Positions 38,555 through 47,882 of a DNA stretch of 64,000 nucleotides are shown here, piece after piece. Every line of letters begins with the position of its first letter. Position 1 is the stretch's first letter. The stretch is from the NCBI GenBank assembly GCA_963746465.1, contig CAVVAY010000005.1, positions 434,001-498,000 on the forward strand, written 5' to 3'. This stretch comes from CAVVAY01 sp963746465. GTDB lineage: Bacteria > Actinomycetota > Actinomycetes > JACCUZ01. The notes below the pieces were generated by a model. It searched no databases. It had not been told where the DNA came from and saw only the letters and a program-made list of their open reading frames with translations. Both the position numbers and the translations under genes were made by a program.

Positions 38555-40354
38555 GTGCGCTTGCAGTCCGTACGACCCCGATCACGCAACGTAGCGATCC
38601 TGGCAGCCGCCGCCGTGGCCCTGGGAACAGCGGCCGCCGTGGTGCCCGCTGTGGCCGCGACTCCCGACGGGGGCTCGGTCAGCGAGGCCAGCACCACGGC
38701 CACCTGGACCGCCGGACCGTTCGTCGCCCCCAACGTGACCGGGCAGACCGGCGAGGTCACCTGCAGCGACGCGACGCCGTGCGACGACTACTCGCTGTCG
38801 GTCGACGTGCCCGCGGGCTACGACGCCGGCCACAGCCTGAAGGTCGACGTGCAGTGGCCCACCAGCGCCGCCGACTTCGACGTGTACGTGCTCGACTCCA
38901 CCGGCGCCGTCGTGAGCTCGGCGGCCTCCTCGAGCGATCCCGAGACGATCCTGCTGCCGGCAGTCGGCGCCGACTACACGGTGCGGGTCGTTCCCTTCGC
39001 CCCGCTCGGTCAGAGCATCACCGGCACCGCGAAGCTGGTCACCAACCCGGCCGATCCGGCACCCAGCACGGCGGTCGCGCCGGGATTCCGCAACGACGCC
39101 GCTCCCGACAGCCTGGCCGACGCGCACAGCGCGGGCGAGCCGTCGGTCGGGGTCAACTGGGGCACCGGCGCGGCGATGTACCAGGCCTACACCTCCACCT
39201 TCAAGGTGGTCTACGACGCCGCCGGCAACCCGACCTGGACGGACAAGAGCGCCAGCGCCGGCAACGGGTGCCCACAGGGCAGCACCACCAGCCTGGACCC
39301 GATCCTCTACACCGACCACGACTCCGGCCGCACCTTCGAGTCGCAGCTGGCCGGCAAGACCGCGCTCACCTGCTACACCGACGACGACGGCGAGAGCTGG
39401 CACCCGACCTCCGGCTCCGGCATCAACTCCGGGGTCGACCACCAGACGCTCGGCGGCGGCGCTTTCTCCGCCGACGGTCCGGGCGGCATCAGCTCGGACC
39501 GCGCGGTCTACTACTGCTCGCAGGACATCGCCGACGCGTCGTGTGCCGTGAGCCGCGACGGTGGCGTGACCTACGGGCCGGCCGTCCCGATGTACAGCCT
39601 GCTCGACTGCGGCGGCCTGCACGGTCACGTGAAGGTGGCGCCGGACGGCACGACGTACGTCCCGAACAAGGGCTGCGGCGGCAACCAGGGCGTCGCGGTG
39701 TCCTCGGACAACGGCACCACCTGGGACCTGCAGAAGGTGCCCACCAGCACCCCCGGCGACTCCGACCCGAGCATCGGGCTGGCCAATGACGGCACCGCCT
39801 ACTTCGGCTACCAGAACAGCGACGGCACTGCCCGGATCGCCGTGTCGCACGACAAGGGCACGAGCTGGGTCAACGACCAGAACGTCGGTGCGCAGCTCGG
39901 TGTGAAGAATGTCGTGTTCCCCGCCGTGGTCGCCGGTGACGCCAACCGGGCGGCGTTCGCGTTCCTCGGCTCGACCACGGGTGGCAACTACCAGGACCAA
40001 GCGAACTTCCATGGTGTCTGGCACCTGTACGTCGCCACGACGTACGACGGAGGGGTCAGCTGGGTGACGACCGACGCCACGCCGAACGATCCGGTCCAGC
40101 GCGGCTCGATCTGCACCGGCGGCACGACCTGTGGCGATGACCGCAACCTGCTCGACTTCATGGACGTGACCGTCGACAAGCAGGGTCGGGTTCTCGTCGG
40201 GTACGCCGACGGCTGCACCGCTGCGTGCGCCACCGGCGGTCCGCAGAACTATGACGCCCTCGCAACGATCGCCCGGCAGAGCTCCGGGCAGACCCTGCTC
40301 GGTGCTTACGACGCGATCGTCAGCGGTAAGCACGCCAAGAGGTCGAGGAAGTAG
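38555..40354 (+). CDS. Secreted BNR-repeat/sialidase-like beta-propeller protein with PPC-like domain
   Basis: The 599-residue exported protein starts with a signal peptide (VAILAAAAVALGTAAAVVPA). A beta-sandwich region (residues about 50-165, VDVQWPTSAADFDVYVLDST) resembles a pre-peptidase C-terminal domain. The remainder has repeated Asp-box (BNR) turns: DDDGESWHPTSG, SRDGGVTYGP, SSDNGTTWDL, SHDKGTSWVN and YDGGVSWVT. Such propellers occur in sialidases and other surface enzymes. The Arg triad of a sialidase is not evident, so enzymatic activity is unproven. GTG 38555 follows GAGGAGG. The downstream lipoprotein gene starts one base after the stop. Confidence 0.85.
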   Translation: MRLQSVRPRSRNVAILAAAAVALGTAAAVVPAVAATPDGGSVSEASTTATWTAGPFVAPNVTGQTGEVTCSDATPCDDYSLSVDVPAGYDAGHSLKVDVQWPTSAADFDVYVLDSTGAVVSSAASSSDPETILLPAVGADYTVRVVPFAPLGQSITGTAKLVTNPADPAPSTAVAPGFRNDAAPDSLADAHSAGEPSVGVNWGTGAAMYQAYTSTFKVVYDAAGNPTWTDKSASAGNGCPQGSTTSLDPILYTDHDSGRTFESQLAGKTALTCYTDDDGESWHPTSGSGINSGVDHQTLGGGAFSADGPGGISSDRAVYYCSQDIADASCAVSRDGGVTYGPAVPMYSLLDCGGLHGHVKVAPDGTTYVPNKGCGGNQGVAVSSDNGTTWDLQKVPTSTPGDSDPSIGLANDGTAYFGYQNSDGTARIAVSHDKGTSWVNDQNVGAQLGVKNVVFPAVVAGDANRAAFAFLGSTTGGNYQDQANFHGVWHLYVATTYDGGVSWVTTDATPNDPVQRGSICTGGTTCGDDRNLLDFMDVTVDKQGRVLVGYADGCTAACATGGPQNYDALATIARQSSGQTLLGAYDAIVSGKHAKRSRK

Positions 40355-40355
40355 G

Positions 40356-40823
40356 GTGCCGCGCGTGCGTCCACTCGTCGCCCTCGCGCTCCTCGCCGCC
40401 GTAGTCCTCGCGGGCTGCGGCGGCGGCGAGAGCGAGGAGGAGAAGGCAGCGGAGAAACAGCTGCGGGCCAGCGGTGCGCCGACCCCGGTGTGCGCCGACG
40501 AGGTCAGCAGCCCCGAGGACGTCCCCGCGGCCTTCCCGCAGGACTTCCCCCTGCCTGAAGGTTCCGTCGTGTACGCGACCCAGAAGCGCAGCGGTGGGCG
40601 CACGATCGTGTACGCAGTCGTCGACATGGACGAGAAGGACGTGCTGAAGGTCATGCAGACCGACGTACCAGCCGCGGGCTTCGAGCTCACCGAGGGCGAG
40701 GTCGAGGAGCGCGACGCCGAGTCCAACTGGACCGGCAACGGCTTCACCGGTCGCTGGGCCATCCGCGAGGTCGCCGGGTGCACGGCGCAGACGTCGGTCA
40801 CGGTGCTGGCCGCGAAGGGCTGA
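40356..40823 (+). CDS. Predicted lipoprotein, function unknown
   Basis: This 155-residue product has a lipobox (ALLAAVVLAGCGGG) after a hydrophobic signal peptide, so it is probably anchored to the outer face of the membrane. The mature part is acidic (ESEEEKAAEKQLR) and contains PLPEGSVVYATQKRSGGRTI and VVDMDEKDVLKVMQTDVPAA. I do not recognise a family. GTG 40356 is one base after the preceding stop; GTG 40365 is an alternative. It is likely cotranscribed with the BNR protein. Confidence 0.7.
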   Translation: MPRVRPLVALALLAAVVLAGCGGGESEEEKAAEKQLRASGAPTPVCADEVSSPEDVPAAFPQDFPLPEGSVVYATQKRSGGRTIVYAVVDMDEKDVLKVMQTDVPAAGFELTEGEVEERDAESNWTGNGFTGRWAIREVAGCTAQTSVTVLAAKG

Positions 40824-40835
40824 CGGACTCAGGGC

Positions 40836-42902
40836 TCAGCTGAGGCCGAGGCGGTCCAGGGTGACCGCGTGCACGAACGCCTCGTGAGCCCAGGCGTCGT
40901 ACCTGCCGGCCGGGCCGGTGTGCGCGGCGCCGCCCATCGCCGTACGCAGCAGCAGCGGCGCGTCCCGCTCGGCCGGCGCCTGCTCCTCCTCGGCGCGCAG
41001 CCGGGCGACCCACTTCGCCGGCTCGTGCACCGAGACCCGTGGATCGTTGCGGCTGGCGGTCACGAGCAGAGCCGGCCGCCGCGGGCCGGGCGGGTTGTCG
41101 TACGGCGAGTAGCCGCGCAGGTAGGCGTAGTGCTCCGGGATCCGGGGGTCACCCCACTCCTCCCACTCGGCGACCGTGAGGGGCAAGGTGTCGTCGAGCA
41201 TGGTGGCGACGACGTCGACGAACGGGACCTCGGCGACGATCAGCGCGAAGTCCTCGGGAGCCAGGTGCGCGACGGCCCCCATCAGCAGTCCGCCCGCACT
41301 CAGGCCGCGGGCAGCAAGACGGTCGGCGGTGGTGACACCCGTCGAGACCAGGTGCCGGGCGCAGGCCACGAAGTCGGTGAAGGTGGTGCGCTTGCGGAGC
41401 AGGCGACCCTGCTGCCACCAGTCGCGGCCCAGCTCGCCGCCGCCGCGCACGTGAGCGATCGCCAGGGTCACGCCGCGGTCCGCCAACGGCAGCATCTCCG
41501 GCCAGAACTCGGGGTCCAGGCTCGACTCGTAGGCGCCGTACCCGTACAGCAGGCAGGGCGCCGGCCCGGCGGGCGCGCCGCGTCGGACAAGGGTCAGCGG
41601 CACCCGGGCGCCGTCGTCGGCGATCGCGTGCACCACCTCGCAGTGGTAGCCGTCCAACGACCGCGTCACGGCCTGCTCGTGCACCAGCGTCTCGGTGCCG
41701 GTCGCGAGGTCGTGGTCGACGGTGGCCGGCGGTCGCACCCAGCCTTCGCGCACCAGCCGGACGGACCGGAGGTCCTGCTCGTCGTTGCGGCCCAGGCGCA
41801 CCGTCTCACCGACCGCATCCGGCTCCACCAGGCGTCGGGTGGCGCCAGCCTCGTCGAGCACCCGGATCCGGAGGACGCCGTCGTGGCGCTCCGAGACCAG
41901 GACGTGCTCGCCGAACGCGTCGGCGCCCTCGACCCGCACGGCCGGGTCGTGCGGCAACAGCTCGGTCCAGTGGGCGGTGCCGGGTGTGGACAGCAGGGTG
42001 GTCATGACGCGGTACTCCGGCGCGTCGAGATCGGTCAGGACCACCAGGCGCCCGCCGTCCGCGCCGGGCTGGTGGTCGACGAAGTACTCGCGCCCCGCCA
42101 CCCTGGCCTCGACCAGCAACGGCGCCGTGTCGAGCGCCGACGCCGGCACCAGGCGGACCTCGGAGGTGTCCCGGCTGCGCGCGACGAGACGCAGCAGCTC
42201 GCCGCTGCGCGTCGCGTCGACCTCGAGCTCGAAACGTCGGTCCTGCTCGTGCCACACCACGGCGTCGTCGGCCTGCGGCGTGCCCAGGACGTGTCGCCAC
42301 ACGCGGTCCGGCCGGTAGGCGTCGTCCAGAGTCGTGTAGAGGAGGCTCGCGCCGTCCGCTGCCCAGCCCAGTCCGTAATAGGTGCCGGCGAGGTCGTCGC
42401 CCAGGTCGGTGCCGGTCGTCAGGTCGCGGACCCTCAGCCGGTAGACCTCGTTGCCCTCGTGGTCGACGGAGTAGGCGAGCAGCGAGCCGTCCGGGCTCGG
42501 TTCACAGACTCCGAGCTCGAGGAAGTCGTGCCCGGCGGCCAGCTCGTTCTCGTCCAGGAGCACCTGGTCCGGCCCGTCCGAGCCGGCCGGGCGGCGCACC
42601 AGCACGGCGTACTGGGCTCCGGCCGGCCGGCGGCTGCGGTACTCCCAGCCGCCGGCGAACCACGGCGCAGAGAGGTCCTCGTCCGGCAGCGCGGCAGCCA
42701 GCTCGGCCGCGATGCCGCTCCGTAGCTCGCCGAGGTCGGCGGTCCGGGCGTCGCACCAGGCGTTCTCGGCCTCGAGGTAGGCCAGCAGTGCCGGGTCGTC
42801 GGTGCGCCGCATCCAGGCGTAGTCGTCGACGACCTCCTCGCCGTGCAGCAGCCTGGTCGCCGGCCGGCGGGGAGCGCTGGGCGGCTTGGGGGCGGCGGGC
42901 AC
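40836..42902 (-). CDS. S9 family prolyl oligopeptidase (oligopeptidase B-like)
   Basis: The 688-residue serine peptidase has an N-terminal beta-propeller (RPATRLLHGEEVVDDYAWMR through the ELEVDATRSGELL repeats). The C-terminal alpha/beta-hydrolase domain has Ser in ARGLSAGGLLMGAV, Asp in ASRNDPRVSVHEPAKW and His in MGGAAHTGPAGRY. The family cleaves short peptides after basic residues (PtrB) or Pro, in the cytoplasm. GTG 42902 is chosen because a TACGGT -10 box lies seven bases upstream; longer in-frame starts (42911, 42983) exist. It is divergent from the ABC importer operon and shares the intergenic region carrying the TetR-type dyad. Confidence 0.9.
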   Translation of the reverse strand: MPAAPKPPSAPRRPATRLLHGEEVVDDYAWMRRTDDPALLAYLEAENAWCDARTADLGELRSGIAAELAAALPDEDLSAPWFAGGWEYRSRRPAGAQYAVLVRRPAGSDGPDQVLLDENELAAGHDFLELGVCEPSPDGSLLAYSVDHEGNEVYRLRVRDLTTGTDLGDDLAGTYYGLGWAADGASLLYTTLDDAYRPDRVWRHVLGTPQADDAVVWHEQDRRFELEVDATRSGELLRLVARSRDTSEVRLVPASALDTAPLLVEARVAGREYFVDHQPGADGGRLVVLTDLDAPEYRVMTTLLSTPGTAHWTELLPHDPAVRVEGADAFGEHVLVSERHDGVLRIRVLDEAGATRRLVEPDAVGETVRLGRNDEQDLRSVRLVREGWVRPPATVDHDLATGTETLVHEQAVTRSLDGYHCEVVHAIADDGARVPLTLVRRGAPAGPAPCLLYGYGAYESSLDPEFWPEMLPLADRGVTLAIAHVRGGGELGRDWWQQGRLLRKRTTFTDFVACARHLVSTGVTTADRLAARGLSAGGLLMGAVAHLAPEDFALIVAEVPFVDVVATMLDDTLPLTVAEWEEWGDPRIPEHYAYLRGYSPYDNPPGPRRPALLVTASRNDPRVSVHEPAKWVARLRAEEEQAPAERDAPLLLRTAMGGAAHTGPAGRYDAWAHEAFVHAVTLDRLGLS

Positions 42903-42931
42903 GGGCAGCACCGTAGCGCCTGCCCCGGTGC

Positions 42932-42951
42932 TACTGACTCGTGACTCAGCA
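42932..42951. promoter_or_regulatory. Dyad of the 8-4-8 type, candidate TetR operator 1
   Basis: TACTGACT (42932-42939), four bases, ACTCAGCA (42944-42951) match the perfect dyad at 48868-48887 in 14 of 16 arm positions, with the same 4-base spacer. It covers the expected -35 of the S9 peptidase promoter (minus strand -10 ACCGTA complement at 42910-42915). It lies directly upstream of a plausible -35/-10 pair for the ABC operon (GTGACA at 42958-42963, CATGAT at 42981-42986). It is likely a target of the TetR protein at 52843-53448. Confidence 0.6.
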
Positions 42952-43058
42952 GAACGCGTGACAAACGGATCGGTACCCATCATGATGCGGCAACGACGGA
43001 AAACCGCTGCCTCGCGCCCTCAGAGGCGCGATATCCGCAGCCCGACGGTGGAGGTCCC

Positions 43059-44942
43059 ATGCCCGGTCGACGGATCCTCGGGGCGGCCGCGGCGGTGCTC
43101 GTGCTGGCCGTGGCGGCAGTGCCGGGCACGGCGGTCACCGCCGGCGCCGGCACCAAGGCGGCCGCCGGCGACAAGGTCACCTTCACCGTCGGCATCACCC
43201 AGGACGTCGACTCGCTGAACCCCTTCACCGGCATCGTGTCCTCGGCCTACGAGATCTACCAGCTGCAGTACGAGACGCTGACCGACTACGGCGCCAAGGA
43301 CTTCGCCGCGGCGCCGGCGCTGGCCGAGAGCTGGGACGTCTCCGACGACGGGCTGACCTGGACCTACCACCTGCGTGACGGCCTCACCTGGTCCGACGGC
43401 GAGCCGCTCACAGCCAACGACGTGGCATACACGTTCAACCGGGTCCGCGGCGGCAAGTACGAGAAGACCAACTTCGGCAACTACGTGAGCGCCATGACGT
43501 CGGTGGAGGCGCCCGACGCCAAGACCGTCGTGATGACGGTGAAGAAGCCGACCCCGATCATGCTGCACCTGTACGTCTACATCCTGCCGGAGCACATCTG
43601 GAAGGACGTCGACGAGAAGGCCGTCAAGAGCTTCGCGAACGAGCCGGGCCCGGACGGCATCGTCGGATCAGGCCCCTTCACGGTCGTCGAGCACAAGAAG
43701 GGCCAGTTCATCCGGCTGGAGGCGAACCAGAGCTACTACAAGGGCGCCCCGGAGGTCGACGAGCTGGTGTTCCGGGTCTTCCAGAACAAGGACTCGCTCG
43801 CCCAGGCGCTGCGCCGTGGCGAGATCGACTTCGCCGACGACCTCGGCTCCAACGTCTTCAAGAGCCTGCAGGACGCTGACGGAGTGACCACCTACGACGC
43901 GAAGTACTCGGGGTTCAACGAGATCGCGTTCAACACCGGTGCGGCGCTCGACGACGGGACGCCGATCGGGGACGGCCACCCGGCGCTGAAGGACGTCAAG
44001 CTGCGGCAGGCGCTGTCCTACGCCATCGACCCGCCGACGCTGGTCGAGCGGGTGTACGGCGGGCACGCAACACCCGGCACCAGCGTCATCCCGGAGCTCT
44101 ACACCTCGCTGCACTACGACCCGGGTGACACCGCCTACACCTTCGACCCGGAGAAGGCCAAGACGCTGCTCGACGAGGCCGGCTACACCGAGGGTCCGGA
44201 CGGCATCCGGACCATGCCCGCCGGCGGGCGCAAGCTGTCCTTCCGGCTGCTGGGTCGCAGCAACTCACCGACCAGCCAGCAGACGGTGGAGTTCGTGACC
44301 GGCTGGCTGGAGGACGTCGGCGTCGAGGTCAGGCCGAAGATCGTGTCCGAGGACGCCCTGACCGAGATCATCGGCGAGGGGAAGTTCGACATGTTCGAGT
44401 GGGGCTGGGTGGTCGAGCCGGACCCGAACTACCAGCTGTCCACCTTCACCTGCGCCAACCGGTCGTACAAGGACGGCGGCAGCATCTACGCCAACCTGTC
44501 CGACTCGTTCTTCTGCGACGAGACGTACGACCAGCTCTACGCCCAGCAATCGGAGCAGGTCGACCCGGCCGAGCGTGCCGAGACGGTCAAGGAGATGCAG
44601 AAGATCCTCTACGAGCAGGCGCCGTACGTCATCACCGCCTACTACAACGACCTGCAGGCATACCGGTCCGACCGGTTCACCGGCTTCCAGCCGCAGCCCG
44701 CCCCCGACGGGTCCCTGCTGTTCCAGTACGGCACCCACAGCTACCAGAACATCAGGCCGGTGACAGCAGACGACAAGGCGACCGACGACACCACAGCCAA
44801 CGGGGCTCCCGCGGCGGCGCAGGACGACGACGAGGGCAGCTCGGGGCTGGCCATCGCCGGCATCGTGATCGCAGCTCTGGTGCTCGGCGGGGTCGGCTTC
44901 CTGCTCGCCCGCAGGCGGCGGCCGGAGCACGATGTCGAGTAG
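43059..44942 (+). CDS. ABC transporter substrate-binding protein (family 5), C-terminally anchored
   Basis: The 627-residue product is an SBP_bac_5 (Dpp/Opp/nickel-peptide type) binding protein. It has a Sec signal peptide (AAAAVLVLAVAAVPGTAVTA) and the family segments FTVGITQDVDSLNPFTGI, DGLTWTYHLRDGLTWSDGEP and VKLRQALSYAIDPPTLVERV. The signal peptide has no lipobox Cys. Instead the C-terminus has an acidic spacer (AQDDDEGSSG), a hydrophobic helix (LAIAGIVIAALVLGGVGFLL) and a basic tail (ARRRRPEHD), a stop-transfer anchor. The ATG at 43059 follows GGAGG. It begins the five-gene importer operon. Confidence 0.92.
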   Translation: MPGRRILGAAAAVLVLAVAAVPGTAVTAGAGTKAAAGDKVTFTVGITQDVDSLNPFTGIVSSAYEIYQLQYETLTDYGAKDFAAAPALAESWDVSDDGLTWTYHLRDGLTWSDGEPLTANDVAYTFNRVRGGKYEKTNFGNYVSAMTSVEAPDAKTVVMTVKKPTPIMLHLYVYILPEHIWKDVDEKAVKSFANEPGPDGIVGSGPFTVVEHKKGQFIRLEANQSYYKGAPEVDELVFRVFQNKDSLAQALRRGEIDFADDLGSNVFKSLQDADGVTTYDAKYSGFNEIAFNTGAALDDGTPIGDGHPALKDVKLRQALSYAIDPPTLVERVYGGHATPGTSVIPELYTSLHYDPGDTAYTFDPEKAKTLLDEAGYTEGPDGIRTMPAGGRKLSFRLLGRSNSPTSQQTVEFVTGWLEDVGVEVRPKIVSEDALTEIIGEGKFDMFEWGWVVEPDPNYQLSTFTCANRSYKDGGSIYANLSDSFFCDETYDQLYAQQSEQVDPAERAETVKEMQKILYEQAPYVITAYYNDLQAYRSDRFTGFQPQPAPDGSLLFQYGTHSYQNIRPVTADDKATDDTTANGAPAAAQDDDEGSSGLAIAGIVIAALVLGGVGFLLARRRRPEHDVE

Positions 44943-44957
44943 ATCGCGGGGGCGCCG

Positions 44958-46001
44958 GTGACCCTGGCGCCCGCGGACGTCGCGCCCGCGACCGACCCGG
45001 CACACGCCGGCCGGTCCGGGCACCGGTCCGGGGGACTGGCTGGCTACGCCGCCCGTCGCCTGGCCACCGGAGCGGGGACGATGGCCTTCGTCCTCGTCTT
45101 CAACTTCTTCCTGTTCCGGTTGCTGCCCGGCGACCCGATCGCGCTCTACACCCGGGGCCGCAACATGGACCGTGAGCAGCTGCGCGAGCTGCGCCGCCAG
45201 CTCAACCAGCCGATCGGTACCCAGTTCGTCGACTACCTGCGCAACCCGTTCGCGTCCGGTGTCGACTCGACCCAGTTCTCCCGACCGGTGTGGGACGTCA
45301 TCGGCGACTACGTCTGGCCGACGCTGGTGCTGCTGAGCACAGCCACGCTGCTCTCCGCGGTCATCGGGATCGCCATCGGCATCCGCGGCGGGTGGCGACG
45401 CGGCAGCACCTTCGACCGGGCAAGCACCGGGATCACCCTGACCCTGTACGCGATGCCGGAGTTCTGGCTCGGCATGGTGCTGCTCATCCTGTTCAGCACC
45501 GGCGTCGGCCCCTTCCCGGGGCTCTTCCCCAGCGGCGGCACGATCACCCCGGGCCTGGACCCATGGTCGGTCGACGGCGTCCTCGACCAGGCCTGGCACC
45601 TCGCCCTGCCCTGCCTCACCCTGACGCTGGCCTACCTGGCGGAGTACGCGCTGGTGATGCGCTCGTCGCTGCTGGACGAGATCCGGCAGGACTACCTGGT
45701 CACGGCGCGGGCCAAGGGCCTGATGGACAAGCTGGTACGCCGGCGGCACGCGGTGCCGAACGCGTTGCTGCCGACGATCACCCTGGTGTTCCTCAACATC
45801 GGCTTCGTGGTCTCCGGTGCCATCACGGTCGAGACGGTGTTCTCCTGGCCGGGCCTCGGGCTGCTGAGCTACCAGGCGCTGCGCGGGCCCGACGTACCTC
45901 TCCTGCAGGCGATCTTCCTGCTGTTCTCGCTGTCCGTGGTGGTGGCGAACATCGTGGCCGACATCGTCGTAGCGGCCGTCGACCCACGGGTGCGCACGTG
46001 A
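44958..46001 (+). CDS. ABC transporter permease, DppB/OppB-like
   Basis: This 347-residue inner-membrane permease has six hydrophobic segments and the BPD_transp_1 EAA loop seen in EIRQDYLVTARAKGLMDKLV. The N-terminal TM and the NMDREQLRELRRQLNQP segment are typical of DppB-type permeases. GTG 44958 is 15 bases after the binding-protein stop, and the last bases overlap the start of the second permease. It forms the channel with the next gene product. Confidence 0.93.
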   Translation: MTLAPADVAPATDPAHAGRSGHRSGGLAGYAARRLATGAGTMAFVLVFNFFLFRLLPGDPIALYTRGRNMDREQLRELRRQLNQPIGTQFVDYLRNPFASGVDSTQFSRPVWDVIGDYVWPTLVLLSTATLLSAVIGIAIGIRGGWRRGSTFDRASTGITLTLYAMPEFWLGMVLLILFSTGVGPFPGLFPSGGTITPGLDPWSVDGVLDQAWHLALPCLTLTLAYLAEYALVMRSSLLDEIRQDYLVTARAKGLMDKLVRRRHAVPNALLPTITLVFLNIGFVVSGAITVETVFSWPGLGLLSYQALRGPDVPLLQAIFLLFSLSVVVANIVADIVVAAVDPRVRT

Positions 46002-46906
46002 GCGCCCGGTCCACGGTGTCCCAGCCGTCCGCGCGCGGCCTGCGAAGGACCCGGCGGCGTGCGGCGGTGCGCAGGTTCTCGGCCGCCTTCCGCCGTGAGC
46101 GCGGTGGAACGGCCGGACTCCTGATCCTCGGCATCTTCGTCGTGCTGGCAGTCGCGGCGCCGATGCTCTTCTCCGCCGACCTGCTGAAGGTCACCGAGGC
46201 GACAGGGGACGTGCTGGCCGGGCCCACCAGCGGCTACCCCCTCGGCACCGACGAGTCGGGCCGCTCGGTGCTGGCCCTGGTGGTGTGGGGCAGCCGGGTG
46301 TCCTTGCTGGTGGGAATCGCCGCCACAGTCATCTCGATGGCGATCGGGACGCTGGTCGGCATCGCGTCCGGGCACTTCCGTGGGCCGGCCGGGTCGATCC
46401 TCGAGCGGCTGACCGACTGGTTCCTGGTGATCCCGTTCCTGCCGCTCGCCATCGCCCTGGCGACCGTCCTCGGGTCGTCCCTGCTCAACGTGATCATCGT
46501 GATCGGGGTGACGTCCTGGCCCGGGACGGCTCGTCTGGTACGGGCGCAGACCCTCTCGGTGGAGGCCCGGCCCTACCTGGAACGGGCCCGGGTGCTCGGC
46601 GGCGGGCACTGGCACCAGATGTCCCGGCACGTCCTGCCCAACGTGATGCCGCTCGTGCTCGCCAACACGACGCTGACGGTGGCGATCGCCATCCTTTCCG
46701 AGACCACCCTGTCGTTCCTCGGTCTCGGCGACCCGTTCCGGGTCTCCTGGGGCTCGATGCTGGACAGCGCGTTCTCGGCCGGCGCGATCAGCTCGGGTGC
46801 GTGGTGGTACCTGCTCCCCCCCGGGCTGTGCGTGGTCGCCGTGGTGCTGGCGTTCACCCTGGTCGGCCGGGCGCTGGAGAACGTGCTCGACCCGCGGGAG
46901 CTCTGA
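45998..46906 (+). CDS. ABC transporter permease, DppC/OppC-like
   Basis: This 302-residue partner permease has the OppC-type N-terminal FRRERGGTAGLLILGIFVVL, the conserved YPLGTDESGRSVLALVVWGS, and the EAA loop VEARPYLERARVLGGGHWHQ. Its GTG start overlaps the stop of the first permease by four bases, indicating translational coupling. The first ATPase gene follows after one base. Confidence 0.93.
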   Translation: MSARSTVSQPSARGLRRTRRRAAVRRFSAAFRRERGGTAGLLILGIFVVLAVAAPMLFSADLLKVTEATGDVLAGPTSGYPLGTDESGRSVLALVVWGSRVSLLVGIAATVISMAIGTLVGIASGHFRGPAGSILERLTDWFLVIPFLPLAIALATVLGSSLLNVIIVIGVTSWPGTARLVRAQTLSVEARPYLERARVLGGGHWHQMSRHVLPNVMPLVLANTTLTVAIAILSETTLSFLGLGDPFRVSWGSMLDSAFSAGAISSGAWWYLLPPGLCVVAVVLAFTLVGRALENVLDPREL

Positions 46907-46907
46907 G

Positions 46908-47882
46908 ATGACGCTGCTGCGCATCGAGGACCTGTCGGTGACCTACCGGACGGCGGACGGCCCGGTCCCCGCCGTCCGCAGCGTGACGCTCGACGTCGAC
47001 GCCGGGACGACGCTCGGCGTGGCCGGCGAGTCCGGCTCCGGGAAGTCCACGCTCGCGTCCACCGTGCTGCGGCTCAACCCGGCGTCGGCCACGGTCACCG
47101 GCCAGGTGCTGCTCGACGGCCAGGACGTGCTCACGATGTCGTTCGGGAGGCTGCGCGCGGTGCGCTGGTCGGAGGCGTCGATCGTCTTCCAGGGCGCCCT
47201 GCACTCGCTGAACCCGTTGCAGCGGATCGGCCGGCAGGTCGCCGAGCCGGTGCTGCTGCACGGCCAGGCGACCAGCCGCTCGGTCGCTGCCACCCGGGTC
47301 GCCGAGCTCCTTGCCCAGGTGGGCCTGCCGGCCAGGCTCGCCGCGTCGTACCCCCACCAGCTCTCCGGCGGGCAGAAGCAGCGGGTGATGATCGCCATGG
47401 CGCTGGCCTGCGAGCCCGCGCTGATCATCGCCGACGAGCCGACCACCGCGCTGGACGTGATGGTGCAGGCACAGGTGCTGGACCTGCTCACCGGTCTGGT
47501 GCGCAACCTCGGCGTCGGTCTGGTGGTCATCAGTCACGACTTGTCGGTCCTCGGGACGACTTGCGACCGGCTCGCCGTGATGTACGCCGGGCGGGTGGTC
47601 GAGCAGGGACCGTCGGCGGATGTGCTCGACCGGGCCCGGCACCCGTACACCCGGGCACTGTCGGCGGCCTTCCCCACCATCGGTGACGCTGGGGCGCGGT
47701 TCGCCCCGCGTGGCCTGCCCGGCGACCCACCGTGGCCGGGCGACCTGCCGTCCGGGTGCCCGTTCCACCCGCGCTGCCCGGAGGCGGTGGACGTGTGCCG
47801 GGTCGAGGACGTCCGGCTCCGGCCGGCCGCGCCGGGGCACGAGGCCGCCTGCGTGCACGTGGGCTCGGAGGTGGCGCCGTGA
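46908..47882 (+). CDS. ABC transporter ATP-binding protein, DppD/OppD-like
   Basis: This 324-residue ATPase has Walker A GESGSGKS, signature LSGGQKQR, Walker B ALIIADEPT, an H-loop ISHD, and the C-terminal oligopeptide-type extension with GCPFHPRCPEAVDVCR. The latter is a Cys-rich stretch typical of DppD/DppF ATPases. It is third in translation order after the permeases and overlaps the next ATPase by four bases. Confidence 0.94.
   Translation: MTLLRIEDLSVTYRTADGPVPAVRSVTLDVDAGTTLGVAGESGSGKSTLASTVLRLNPASATVTGQVLLDGQDVLTMSFGRLRAVRWSEASIVFQGALHSLNPLQRIGRQVAEPVLLHGQATSRSVAATRVAELLAQVGLPARLAASYPHQLSGGQKQRVMIAMALACEPALIIADEPTTALDVMVQAQVLDLLTGLVRNLGVGLVVISHDLSVLGTTCDRLAVMYAGRVVEQGPSADVLDRARHPYTRALSAAFPTIGDAGARFAPRGLPGDPPWPGDLPSGCPFHPRCPEAVDVCRVEDVRLRPAAPGHEAACVHVGSEVAP

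Noticed and set aside
42903..42983. Longer N-terminus for the S9 peptidase beginning at ATG 42983
   Set aside because: The extension would run through the -10 box and the TetR-type dyad and lacks similarity to family N-termini.
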